From Megascapheus bottae (lineage: Eukaryota; Chordata; Mammalia; Rodentia; Geomyidae), in the NCBI GenBank assembly GCA_024803745.1, contig JANJXV010000100.1:1488001-1552000 (forward strand): a stretch of DNA of 64,000 nucleotides, written 5' to 3'. Shown here one piece after another: positions 36,400-47,544 of the stretch. The position numbers were made by a program, and so were the translations under genes. Position 1 is the first letter of the stretch. Each line of letters begins with the position of its first letter. Below the pieces are notes generated by a model. The model was given only the letters and a program-made list of their open reading frames with translations, was not told where the DNA came from and searched no databases.

Positions 36400-37587
36400 T
36401 TAGATGGTATGCTGTTTAGGTGCCATTTCTTTGCCTACGTTGCATTTATTTTGGTTTTCTATGTATAGAGCATCTTTGAGAATTCTCTGTATTGTTGGTT
36501 TTGTTTCGACATATTGTTGCAGCTTTTCCCTGGAATGGAATGTTTTTATTGTTCCCTCAGTTATGAATGAGAGCTTAGCTGGGTACAGTATTCTTGGTTG
36601 GTAGTTATTTGATTTAAGGGCATGACATATATGCTTCCAGTCACTTCGTGCTTGCATGGTCTCTGCTGAGAAATCTGGGGTTATTCTGATTGGTTTGCCT
36701 TTATAGGTTACTGATCCCTTTTCCCTGGCTGCCTTTAGGATCTTTTCTTTCGTTTCTATTGATCCAGTTCGGATCACAATGTGGTGGTGGGATGTTCTTT
36801 CCTGGTTAGGTCTGTTTGGGGTTCTAAAAGCCTCTCGTATCTGGATGGGCCTGCCCTTCTGGATATTTGGGAAATTCTCTGAGATGATTCCCTGAAGTAT
36901 ATTTCCAATCCCATTGACCTCTTTCTCCACGCCCTCCTCAATACCAACTAGCCTTAAATTAGGCTTCCTAATTGTATCTTGGACCTCCTGAAGCGCTCTC
37001 TCATATTTCCTAGATTTGGATTGACTCATTTTCTGTTATTTCTCTATAATACCTAAATTATCTTCAGCCCCAGAATTTCTCTCCTCTGCATTGTCTAACC
37101 TGCTATCAAAACTATCTACTTTATTTTTCATCTCCCTTGCTTCTAATTGCTCACTTTTGATGCCTTTCATCTCTTGTTTTAGATCATGTATGGATTTCTT
37201 TATCTCCTTGATTTCCTTTTGAGGGGTTACCTCAGTAGCTTTATTTTCTTTGGACATTTGCTGGAGTTTGGTCACGGTTTTATTTGTGGATTCTATGAAT
37301 TCATCCATCTTTCTTTGAAAAACCTTTATTATGGCCTCCTTTATGGCTTCTTCTTTTTCACTTATCACCTTATTTATGCTTTCCTCTTGTTCAGCTGTGG
37401 CTTCCTCCATTATCTCTTTCTTTATATTTTCACATTTTTCATTAATGATGTTTATCAATTGCATTTGTGTAGCACTTGGAAGACTCTTCTCTAGGTTTGC
37501 CAGTGACTGTTCCATTGTCTGTTTACATTGGGTGGGGGATGTTGTTTCTTGATTTGACATTTTTCTTGAGTTTCTTGTTCTGCCCAT
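36400..37587 (-). pseudogene. LINE-1 ORF1 remnant, copy 4
   Basis: Has only one stop, a private GAA-to-TAA at about 37036. The linker reads through as MSQSKSRKYERALQEVQDT into the C-terminal RNA-binding part, showing the ancestral reading at the sites of the TAA and TGA in other copies. It is the nearest to an intact ORF1 in the window. Confidence 0.92.
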
Positions 37588-39526
37588 TTGAAAATGGGAG
37601 CAAGATTACTACTAAATACGATTATAGTTTTTTAGATATAACGAACCTAGACCTCTGTAGCTGGCAGACACTAGATGTTCACAAGTTTTGATTGGTATTA
37701 TCACTATTTCTTTTTGTGCACTTACAGACCAGTCTAATACAACCACTGATAAGCGATTTATACCCCAAACAATAAGCCTCTCAATCCAATCTCGATTGTC
37801 TTTAAGTCCCTCTGAGCCTAGAGGATAATTTACCACCTACATATATAATATTGCTCAACAGCCATCATGTGTAGATCCATGTGTAGGGCCATCATGTAGT
37901 ATAAGTGTTGTAAGATGAGCAGAGGTCCAGAGATAGAAAAAAATAATGAGAGGTCAGGGGAGGTACAAGAGGATTAACGTAGGAGTGTAAGCATATTGTA
38001 GTCATGAAGAAAAGGTATAGCATAAGGATAACTGACCTAAGTTGGTAAGTAGGTAGCATGTTTGAGTACAAAGTTTGGAAAGTATTAGAATAAAACTTAA
38101 TGTGTTGCTGCACGACTAGCTCTTAGCCCAACCAGTGGCCTCAAAGTGGACTGTGGGATGGATCTGTTTTTCTTGTCTACGTTGAGGTAAAGGGGTATTT
38201 CACAAGATGCAGAAACGAAGATTTCAGAAGCAAATGCTGTGAGTTGATTAGCTCGTAAAAAGCATTTTTATTTTCTTTAAGCTTTCTGCCACTCTTGGGG
38301 CTGGAATTCGGGGCCTGAGCACTGTCCTCGGGTTTTCTCAAGTCTAGCCCTCTGCCAGTTGAGCCACAGTGCCACATCTAGATTTTCTATCTATGTGATA
38401 CTGAGCAATCAAACCCAGATCTTCATGGATGCTAGGCAAGCACTCTACCACTATGCCAAACTCTCAACCCTGGAATAGTCATTATAAAGTCATCATCATC
38501 ATATCAAAATATCCTTTCTCCTACAAAGAATGAACACTTATCTATGTGTGTAATGTTTTTTTTTTAAATTTCACTAATTATTCTGTGTTTTTCCCTCTTG
38601 CATTTTTTGCACATGACAGCAAAGTTAATCATCAGGAAAAAATTGATTAGGATACAGAAACCTAATAATGTCCTAGTAGATTGACGTCAAAAATATGTGC
38701 AAGATGCCCTGTGTGTTTGACCTAGTGGTAGAGTCCTTGGCTACCACGCAAAAAGACTCAGGTTTGATTCCTCATTACCACATACATAGAAAATGCTGCA
38801 AGTGGTGCTGTGGCTCGGTGGGACAGCTAAAGCCTAAGGAAAGCCCAAGAACAGTGTTCACACTCTGAGGTCAAGTTCCCAGACTAGCAAAAACAAAAAA
38901 AATCGACAAAGGGCAAAATGTAGGCAGATAAGGCACTGTGAAGCAAATGTTTTCTAAAGGATGAGGGCAATATTGACCCTTAAGTTTGGATCTTACCTAA
39001 GAAAGGCTCCTTGAGCCTGAGACCAGAGTGGTAGTTGGGCCTAGTGGAAGACATTGGGATTGGACAAATAAGGTGTGCTGTTTACTACATCCACATGTAT
39101 ATTGTGAGATTAGAGGAGAGATTCAGCCTCCAGTATGTCTTTGGTGAGGTCTTCTGTGAGCAAGGATCTTTGGTCATTGGGCCCTGAAAGGTGACCCTGC
39201 CTCCCTCACAATGGAACAGAATATGGAACCCTGGTAACCAAGCCACTGTAACTAACAACCAGCTCAAGCCAGCTCACTTGGCCTGTGGTTCAGGAGGAAG
39301 AAAGATGTTGCTGTGCTATTGCCAAAGGTCAGGAAACTCGAGTCTCAGGCATGGAATTTGTGGATGTCTTACTCGAGGATGTACATGCTAGATCATTGCC
39401 AAGCCACAAATCCAGTATAACAGGCCTTTCTCTAAGAAGAAGGCCAGGGAAATCCAGGGCAACCAGATGAGGTATATTTCTAACAAGAAATGTATTTGAC
39501 CCCATCATCCTCCCCAGACACTACAA
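37588..39526. repeat. Array flank, unit 4
   Basis: Same content as the other flanks: minus IDL SINE about 38277-38475, CRE 38682-38689, plus IDL SINE about 38704-38905, unassigned block. It is the most diverged of the five flanks. Confidence 0.9.
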
Positions 39527-39530
39527 CTTT

Positions 39531-42177
39531 CTTTTTTGAAAATTTTTTTTTGTAATTAGTAAAAGGGTTACATGATATTGGCCAAATAGAAGGTGCATTA
39601 ATTCACATACATTGATACCCTTTCACATGTCTTGGTACCCATTTCCCTCCAACCCCACACCCCCCACCCGCCTTGGTATTCCCCCCTTCCCTATCAAATT
39701 TCAAATATCCAAATACAAACAAATTCAATATATCAGATAACAAAGTGAGATACTATACCAATATGGGATAACCAAGGGACAGCAAAGGAGATGAGAGACA
39801 ACATAGTACATTAAGGACAACAATCATTCATTATGTGGCTTTTGTTTCAATATCCTGGAGGTCCTTTCAGTTAGCTTCACATTATATGGCCTTATATATG
39901 GCCTTTTGCTCTATTGCAAATCTCTGCCAGTGAAGCCCAAGGTTTCTACTGATTATGACGTATGAGGGAAACCACTGAGCCAAGTTCCTTTGAGTCTGGC
40001 TTACTTCACTTAATATGATTTGTTCTAAGTCTTTCCATTTCCTAACAAATGGGGCGATGTCATTCTTTCTGACAGCAGCATAGAATTCCATTGTGTACAA
40101 ATACCACAACTTGTTGATCCACTCATCAACTGAGGGACATCTGGGTTGGTTCCATATTTTTGCTATCGTGAATAGTGCTGCAATGAACATTGTTGTGATA
40201 GTGGGTTTAGTATGCCCTTGTTTCTGGATTCTTGGGTAAATGCCAAGTAGTGGAGTTGCTGGGTGATAGGGGAGTTCTATGTTTAGCCTTTTGAGGCACT
40301 GCTACCTTGCTTTCCATAGTGGTTGAACGAGTTTGCACTCCCACCAACAGTGTAGTAGTGATCCCTCCTGGCCACATCCCCTCCAGCATCTGTTGTCAAT
40401 CGTTTTCCTGATCCTGGCCATTCTAAGTGGAGTGAGGTGGAATCTTAGAGTTGTTTTCATTTGCATTTTTTTTATGACCAGAGATGTGGAGCATTTCTTC
40501 ATGTGTCTATAGGCCATTTTGTTTCTTCTTCAGAGAAGATTCTCTTTAAGTCTTTGGCCCATTTTTTAATGGGATGTGTGTTACTTTGGAGGTTAGTTTT
40601 GGAGTGATTCAATTTTTTGAGTTGTTGATATATTTTAGATATGAGGCCTTTGTCCGTTGTTTGGTTGGTGAAGATCTTCTCCCACTCTGTAGGCTTCCTG
40701 ATTAGTTTACTACCTATATCCGTTGCCATACAAAAGCTCTGCAGTTTAATGCAGTCCCACTTATCCAGCCTTCCTCTGATTTGTTGTGATTCTTGGTCCT
40801 TATTAAGAAAGTTTCGACCTGTGCCAAGGAGTCCTAGTTTATCTATTATTCCTTCCTGTAAACTTTTCAGTGTCAGCATTTACCTCCAGGTCTTTGATCC
40901 ATTTGGAGTTAATTCTAGTGCAAGGTGCCAAAGAAGGATCCAACTTTAGTTTTCTGCAGGTGCTTAACCAGTTCTGCCAGCACAACTTGTTGAAGAGGCT
41001 ATCTTTCTTCCATTCTATTTTTTTGGCTCCCTTGTCAAAGATTAGGTGGCCATAGGTCTGTGGTTTAATATCTGGGTCCCCAGTTCTATTCCCTTGAACT
41101 TCAGGCCTGTTCTTGGGCCCGTACCAAGCAGTTTTGAGAATTATAGCTCTGTAATAAAGTCTAAAGTTTGGAATTGAAATTCCTCCAGCGCTGTTCTTTC
41201 TGCTAAGAAGTGTTTTTGCTATACGGGGTCTTTTATTATTCCATATGAAATTTTGAATTGCCTTTTCTATTTCTTTAAAGAATGACATTGGGATGTTGAT
41301 GGGTATTGCATTGAATTTGTAGATAGCCCTTGGCAAGATTGTCATTTTCACAATGTTGATTCTTCCAATCCAGGAGCATGGGAGGTTTTTCCATTTCCTT
41401 AGTTCTGCTTTAATTTCCTGTTTTAGGGTTTTAAAGTTTTCATCTAAACGGTCCTTTACATTCTTAGTTAAGCTAATTCCTAGGTACTTTATTTTCTTTG
41501 AGGCTATTGTGAAAGGAGTTTCTTTCCTGATTATTGCCTCGTTCCTCTCACTGTTGGCGTAAAGGAAGGCAGTTCATTTGTGAGGGTTGATTTTATGGCT
41601 TGCTACCCTTCCAAAGCTTTGAATCAGCTCAAGGAGCTTGGGAGTAGAGTCTATAGGATCCTTTAAATACAGAATCATGTCATCTGCAAAGAGGGATAGT
41701 TTTATTTCCTCTTTCCCTACTTGGATCCCCTTTATGCTTGCTTCTTGCCTTATTGCACTGCCTAGGAATTCTAGTACTATGTTAAAAAGGAGTGGAGAGA
41801 GTGGGCATCCTTGTCTCGTTTCTGATTTTAGAGGGAATGGCTTTAGATTTTCACCATTAAGTATAATACTAGCAGTGGGTTTCTCATACACAGCCTTTAT
41901 TACATTGAGAAATGTTCCATGGATTCCTAGTTTCTCCACATCTTTAACACAAAGGGGTTTTGGATCTTGTCAAATGCCTTTTCCTCATCTATTGAGACGA
42001 TCATGTGATTTTTGTCTTGCTCCTGTTGATGTTTTGAATTATATTAATTGATTTGTGTATGTTGAACCAGCTTTGCCTCCCTGTGATGAATCCAGTTTGA
42101 TCATAGTGTATAATTTTTTGATGAGTTGTTGTAGACGGTTGGCCAGTATTTTGTTGAGAAGTTTTGCATCGATGTTC
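39531..42177 (-). mobile_element. LINE-1 copy 5: 3' half, cut in the RT region
   Basis: The 3' half of a LINE-1, with ORF2 ending at 39882 and [12 protein letters not shown] intact (41939-41574). Going toward the 5' end, divergence rises (near 41945 and 42000 bases are lost) and the element breaks at 42175-42177. Confidence 0.92.
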
Positions 42178-42242
42178 TTGACTTATTGCACTGCCTAGGA
42201 ATTCTAGTCCTATGTTAAAAAGGAGTGGAGAGAGTGGGATCC
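42178..42242 (-). mobile_element. LINE-1 fragment joined out of order
   Basis: The RT segment that normally sits at 41742-41810 reappears here, so the sequence jumps back 433 bp within ORF2. The join has 3-bp microhomology (TTC, 42175-42177). The fragment ends at the same 5' truncation point (gtgggatcc then tgaatgct) as the LINE-1 at 57413, marking it as the remnant of that element's copy-I counterpart. Confidence 0.85.
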
Positions 42243-43524
42243 TGAATGCTACCCCTAGCACTTTTATGCAAAGCTTAGGCCTGTGCCATTTTAAGGACAA
42301 TTCAACGCTCTGTTTTTTGCTGGTTAATTAGAGGTAAAAATCTTATGGAATTTATTGCATGGCTGATTTTGAACTGGAATCCTCAGGTCTCAGCTTATCT
42401 TGAGTAGCTAGGATTTCAGTATTTTACAACCTGTAAGCTCATACACATAGCTTCTGGACCAAACACTCATTGTTCAATTTAACTAACAAGATGTGAGGAA
42501 AGATGATTGACTGTAATTTACTAGATGGGCATCTAGTGAGTATAAATTTCCACTTCCACTCTGAAGCCAGGGAAATGTTTCTGGTACATGTTTCAACTAT
42601 CTCCCAAAGAGGAAATAATGTGTGAGTACGTTTGCTAGTATTTCACATAGGAGTGGACTTTGGTGTTTGGAACCTGTTGGGCAGAGTGTATCAGCTGGGC
42701 TGTGATAACAGAGATGATGTTTCAGACAGGAATATTTTCATCCCAGACAGACTTAATCCAGATCCTTGGATTTCATGCCTTGAGTAGATAGAATTACAAG
42801 TGTGAGCTGCCACCACCACCTGGTTCATTTTGGAAACCTTAATTGCTTCTCATTTGTTCCTTTCCTTTTTTGGAAGATTGATCTAAGCTGGCTGATTGTG
42901 CATCACAATGAAGTGATTGGCCTCAGGAATTGCAAATATTTGTTTCATCAGCACGGAATGAATGAAGTTGATCTAAACCCAATAGTATTTTCCTTCTGAT
43001 AAATAGGGAACTTACCTATATCATTTTTCCTTGCATTTGCTTTCCCAAAGCAAGCAACATGTTTCTTAAAAACTATAGTTCATGAGAATATTATAATTAG
43101 AATCTATCTTCTGCACACTTCAGAATAGTCCTTGCATTTATAAACATATATTACAATATTAGGAAGAAGAATGGTGACTGTTAGTTTCATAACTATTTCA
43201 TATGTTTTACTCTTTAAGGCTCATTAACTCAAGAAAGGATTAAATACATTTAGATAATAGTACAACATAGCTGCTGCTGATTTGATGTGTGTGCAGATGA
43301 TACACAGATTTATTAGGATTACTCAAAAGTTTTCTTCAAATTTTCAGTAGTAGACTGCTATGCTAACTGGAAGGTGATAGTAATGATGCTGAAATTCTAT
43401 GAATCAGCTATGAGGCAGAATTTCAGGGGAGAGTATTTGCTAGGGACTTAATTTCTAAGACGCATATCAAGAATATTGTACTATAACACCAAATGATGGA
43501 GGACTCAACGTCACATTTTGTTTG
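42243..43524. other. Right arm, mostly unassigned, with two Geo SINE scraps
   Basis: Minus-strand Geo remnants at about 42310-42425 and 42740-42825, otherwise AT-rich DNA with no gene. It matches 57414-58697 in copy II. Confidence 0.55.
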
Positions 43525-43745
43525 TTTTATGCAAGTCCTGGGACTTGAACCCAGGGCCTGGGAACTGTCCTTAAATGTTTTTTTTTGCTTCTGGCTAGTG
43601 TTCTACCGCTTGATCCACAGCTCCACTTCCAGATTTTTTTTCGTAATGAACTGTAAATCAGAATATCATGCAATTTGTTTGGGCTGGATTCAAACCTGAT
43701 TCTGTGTAGATAGGATTCCAAGTGTGAGCGCACAGAGCCTGGCTA
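43525..43745 (-). mobile_element. Geo-type SINE monomer
   Basis: Minus strand: 'caagtcctgggacttgaac', 'gggcctgggaactgtcc', 'gataggattccaagtgtgag', 'cctggct'. It is paralogous to 58698-58915. Confidence 0.75.
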
Positions 43746-43756
43746 GTATCATTCAT

Positions 43757-43986
43757 CATTCAAGTCATGGGACTGCAATTCTGCACCTGGGTCTTGTCAC
43801 TGAGCTTTTCAGCTCAAGACGACAGCCCTATCCCTTGAGCCATAGGGCCACTCCTGGGTTTCTGGTGGATAATTGGAGATAAGAGTCACATGGACTTCAG
43901 TGCCCAGGCTGAATTTGAACTGCTATCCTTGGATCCCAGCCTCTTGAGTAGCTACATTTACAAGTGTGAGCCACCATACCCGGCTA
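43757..43986 (-). mobile_element. Geo-type SINE monomer
   Basis: Minus strand, tandem to the previous SINE: 'gagcttttcagctcaagac', 'tggataattggagataag', 'caagtgtgagccaccatac'. It is paralogous to 58930-59155. Confidence 0.8.
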
Positions 43987-43989
43987 AAT

Positions 43990-44405
43990 TATTTTAAAGT
44001 AATTTTTTTTGTTAAGTCAATATATAGTTGGCATACGGTTACATAAGTAATGAACACATTTCTTAAGAAAATTGTTATCCCCTCCCTCATTTTTCTCTGT
44101 TTTCCTACCCTCAGCCCCCTCTCCACCCAGATTGTTCAGTTCATTTCCGTTTAGTGTCTTCCAAGTATCACTGTTCAATTGGTTCACCCTTTTTCCTTTG
44201 TTTTTTTTTTTTACCATTTTATTATACCCTCTCCATTCCCCAAATCACATAAACCTATGTACAAGACACAGGGTACCCGAATTCAACACAGTGACTACAG
44301 AGAATAAAACTAAAGGGAAAAAGAAGAAAAGAGGTAAAAAGCAAAGAAAATGAAAGAACATCATACAGTACCTTAGAAGCAACAACACTGAAAAAACAAA
44401 ACATA
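43990..44405 (-). mobile_element. Interspersed repeat with LINE 3'-end character
   Basis: A T-rich start, 'ggttacataagtaatgaac', pyrimidine tracts and an A-rich right end. Related DNA is at 59160-59585 and in part at 50600-50790. I read it as the 3' end of a second LINE family in minus orientation; the family name is not certain. Confidence 0.5.
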
Positions 44406-44535
44406 AAACCTTGGGCTGAAAATATAGATTGCCTAGCATGTATGAAACCCTGGATTCCATTCCTCAGCACCACATAAACAAAAACTGGAAGTGCCACTGT
44501 GACTCAGCTGGTAGATTTCTAACGTTCAGCACAGA
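44406..44535 (+). mobile_element. IDL SINE, 5' part
   Basis: Plus strand: 'gcctagcatgtatgaaacc', 'ccattcctcagcaccac', 'aactggaagtgcc', then it breaks off. The paralogue is at about 59585-59705. Confidence 0.7.
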
Positions 44536-44640
44536 GTGTCTCCAAGTGACAAAGATCTGTCACATTTAAGTCAGGCTTCAAAACTTTGCTAGGAACCAGT
44601 TACGTGATTTGGAAGAAAGTCCAATTTTCAAAAAATCACT

Positions 44641-44875
44641 AGCCAGGCGCTGGAGGGTCATAATTGTCATTCTACTAGCCAGGGAGAAGGTGATTCAAAG
44701 CCTTTGCAAGCAAAAAAACGAAAACAAAACAAACTGTAAGATTCTTCTCTCCACTTATCCACCCAAAAACTAAGTGGAGTTGTGGCTAAAACTGGTACAG
44801 CATTAGCCTTGAGGAAAAAGAACTAAGAGACCTTGCCCAGGTCCAAAGTTCAACCTCCCCACCAAGAAAGAAAAA
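44641..44875 (+). mobile_element. Geo and IDL SINE remnants
   Basis: Plus strand. A shortened Geo start (gccaggcgctggagggtc) leads to an A-rich run, then 'gttgtggctaaaactgg', 'cattagccttgagg' and a poly-A tail. DNA from 44876 to about 45540 is AT-rich without a recognised element. Confidence 0.6.
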
Positions 44876-45699
44876 AAAAGGAGTCCAGATACCTTAGTTT
44901 CAAAAATATATTTGGATATCTTAGTAGATTTTTCTGATCTTTCCTCATTCATCTCATGGAACCACATAATCTTGATCCTGATCTGACTAATAGCCTGCAT
45001 TGTGCTTAATAAATTCATTCCACATATTCCAGTAGAATCTGGACAGCTAACAGCCACTTACCAATGCTTTATATTACTTTTAGGCCAGTATGTCTTCATA
45101 CCATCTACACAGTCAGCTATATCATCTTTCCAGAAGTATCATTGAGTGTAGAACACTCAGAACTAAAATAATTGCATAAAGATGTAATAAAACTCCTTGA
45201 TTCATTAAGAAAATTTCTGTACCACTTAGAGCAAGTACATTAGTGGTATTTACCTCTGGCCTCTTTTTTTAAAAAATTTATTAACATTGAATTTTACATC
45301 ATATTTCAAATGTCATGTTTAACCAACAAGTATTCAAGAAGGCCATCGCTATACAATCACTGGCACATAAATTTTAGAATATAGTAAAAATTAAGCTGAG
45401 TCTTTGTATGTCATAGATACAGATTAATCTATAATAAAACACATGTCTATAGAGTGTATAGTCTATCCTAGATTTTTATGTCTATGTAGTTATGTTTATA
45501 TCTCCAAAATTATGTCCAGAACTTTGGGTATCAACTATTCAATCATCGCTCTACTACTGTTTGAAACTAATATCCATATATTAAGGATACCATGTACCTT
45601 TTGTTCCTTAGTCTTGACTTATCTCACTCAACAGGATTCACTCTAATTTCATCCACTACCCCAAAAATGCCATTATTATTTTTTTCTGTGCAGATCTTC

Positions 45700-46197
45700 T
45701 TTTTATGTATTTATTTTTATTGTAATTTATAGAAGGGTTACATTATATTCACCAGATAGAAGGTGCATTACTTCTCAAACTTTGATTCCCCATGTAATGA
45801 TATGGTCCCCATTTCCCTTCCCCTACCCCCACTCATGTTCATTTCCCCCCTTCCCTATCCAATTTCAAATAACAAATTAGGCACATATGAAATATATCAG
45901 AAAACAAGGTGAAATATTGTAACAATATGATATAACCAAGGGATAGCAAAAGAGATAAGAGATCACATAGTTCATTAAGGACAACAATCACTCATTATAT
46001 GAGTTTTGTTTCTTTATCTTGGAGGTCCTTACATTTAGTGTCATACTATTTGTCACGATGTCTCTAGATTTTGTTCTATTGTAAATCTCTGGTAGCAGAT
46101 CCCAAGGTTTCTACTGAATTTGACAAAAGAGGGAGACTCTTGGGCCTATGTTCCTTTGAGTTTGGCTTACTTCACTTAATATCATTTTTTTCCTTTT
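45700..46197 (-). mobile_element. LINE-1 3' end, 5'-truncated, nested
   Basis: Has the 3'UTR signature 'ttattgtaatttatagaagggttacatt' (first 20 bases shared by all young LINE-1 here), then the end of ORF2 ('ggcttacttcacttaat'). It is flanked by a repeat of about 28 bp. The same nested structure occurs near 60880-61377, so the insertion predates the 47-kb duplication. Confidence 0.7.
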
Positions 46198-46256
46198 CAT
46201 CCACTTCCCCGAGAATGCCATTATTTTATCTTGTCGGTTGGCTATGTATCATTCCA

Positions 46257-46264
46257 TTGTGTGT

Positions 46265-46322
<58 letters not shown>
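46257..46322. repeat. (GT)n microsatellite
   Basis: About 66 bp of GT repeat with single interruptions; the paralogue at 61436-61482 is about 47 bp. Confidence 0.95.
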
Positions 46323-46397
46323 ATCACATTTTTTGTAGTAGGGCATCTGGTTGTTTCCATCATCCAGCCTCATTTTCTACAGATATTTTTATAGTCT

Positions 46398-47530
46398 CTT
46401 TTTTATTTTCAGGGTAATGTATAGAGGGGTTACGATTACATTTACAGGTAGTGGACTGCATTACTTCTCACACATTTATTCCACTCCACATGTTTTTGTC
46501 CCCAGTTCCCTCTCCCCTCCCCTTCCCAATCATCTTGTTTCCCCCCTTCCCTTTCCTATTTGACATAAACAAATAAACATATATACAATATGCCAGGGAA
46601 AAAATCAGATACAGTAACAATCTGACATTAACCAAAGGGCAAAATAAGAGATGAGAAATAACATAGTAGATTAAGGACAAAAGTCACACAAGATTAAGAG
46701 CAACGATGACACAAGATATAGCTCTTGTTCCCATATCCTAGAGATCCTTTCATTTAGTCTCATCCTATATGACCTTATATACCTAGGTTTTTGAGTTATT
46801 GTAATCCTCTGCTAGGAGAGTCCTAGATGTGAACTAATTATTACAAATGAGGGAAACCATTGAGCTTATGTTTCTTTGGGTCTGGCTTGCTTCACTTAAT
46901 ATGAATTTTTCCAAGTCTTTCCATTTCCTTACAAATTGGGCGATGTCTTTCCTTCTGATGGCAGCATAGCATTCCATTGTGTATAAGTACCACATCTTCT
47001 TGATTCAGTCATCTACTGAGTGGCATCTGGGTTGGTTTCATATCTTTGCTATGGTAAATAGTGCTGCAATGAGCATCATTGTGCTAGTGGCTTTAGTATG
47101 CCCATTTTTCTGGACAATTGGGTAGATGCCAAGTAGTGGATTTGCTGGATCATAGGGGAGCTCTATGTTCAGTCTTTTGAGGAACCACCACACTGCTTTC
47201 CCTAGTGGTTGAACGAGTTTACACTCACACCAACAGTGTAGGTGTGATCCCCCCTGGTCACTTCCCCACCAGTATCTCTTATTAGATTTTTTGATAATGG
47301 CCATTCTGACTGGAGTCAGGTGGAATCTCAAAGTTGTTTTGATTTTCATTTCCCTTATTGCTAGAGATATGGAGCATTTTTTCATGTGTCTAATGGCCAT
47401 TTTAATTTTTTCTTCAGAGAATACTCTTTTAACTCTTTAGCCAACCTTTTAATAGGATGGTTGTGTCTTTGAAGATTTGTTTGGGAGAGATTCATTTTTT
47501 TCAGCTATAGATATATTTTAGATAACTACA
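46398..47530 (-). mobile_element. LINE-1 3' end, older subfamily
   Basis: 3'UTR plus the ORF2 C-terminus. The frame at 47400-47038 reads HMKKCSISLAIREMKIKTTL, then SNKRYWWGSDQGGSHLHCWC in place of the array's CWRGCGQEG, so the cysteine-rich motif is altered. It is 5'-truncated. The paralogue is at 61558-62690. Confidence 0.85.
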
Positions 47531-47544
47531 TATATTTTTGTAGA

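Larger units (their letters stand above)
32095..37587 (-). mobile_element. LINE-1 copy 4, near full length, the least degraded lineage
   Basis: Keeps ancestral bases at sites that are broken in copies 1-3: TAAAGG at 34128 and 35098, no TAA/TGA pair in the ORF1 linker. It has private lesions, so it is an older branch of the same array. Confidence 0.95.
6262..42177 (-). repeat. LINE-1 macrosatellite-like tandem array (about 4.8 units of 7.43 kb)
   Basis: Five head-to-tail repeats, all with LINE-1 on the minus strand. Units start at the CTTTC beside the LINE-1 3' end: 9791, 17228, 24654, 32091 and 39527, giving periods of 7437, 7426, 7437 and 7436 bp. Every full unit contains a whole LINE-1 body (about 5.5 kb to the ORF1 start) plus about 1.94 kb of upstream DNA with two oppositely oriented IDL SINEs. 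The left edge is a partial unit (6262-9790) cut inside ORF2; the right edge (39527-42177) is cut inside the reverse-transcriptase region. Because the same non-LINE flank recurs between copies, the array arose by tandem duplication of a locus, not by repeated insertion. Confidence 0.95.
45540..46385 (-). mobile_element. Old LINE-1 3' fragment interrupted by a younger LINE-1
   Basis: The outer parts (45540-45680 and 46198-46385) form one diverged LINE-1 ORF2 end. They are separated by a younger 5'-truncated LINE-1 end (next entry). The block 'tcatccact.cccc' to 'aatgccattatt' appears on both sides (45649-45680 and 46198-46225), as a target-site duplication would. A GT microsatellite sits inside the right outer part. 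Confidence 0.65.

Noticed and set aside
6262..42177. Array read as repeated independent LINE-1 insertions
   Set aside because: The same 1.9-kb non-LINE flank with the same SINEs lies between every pair, and disabling lesions are shared.
6262..42177. Endogenous retrovirus or LTR element
   Set aside because: No LTR pairs, primer-binding site, gag/protease or env signatures; the RT is LINE-1 type (FADD) with an apurinic-like endonuclease.
46071..46394. Open frame with a long alternating Val-Cys run
   Set aside because: It is the GT microsatellite translated; the flanks are LINE-1 fragments.
46071..46563. Possible secreted or membrane protein with hydrophobic stretches
   Set aside because: The hydrophobic frames come from T-rich antisense LINE-1 3' ends and recur wherever those ends occur.
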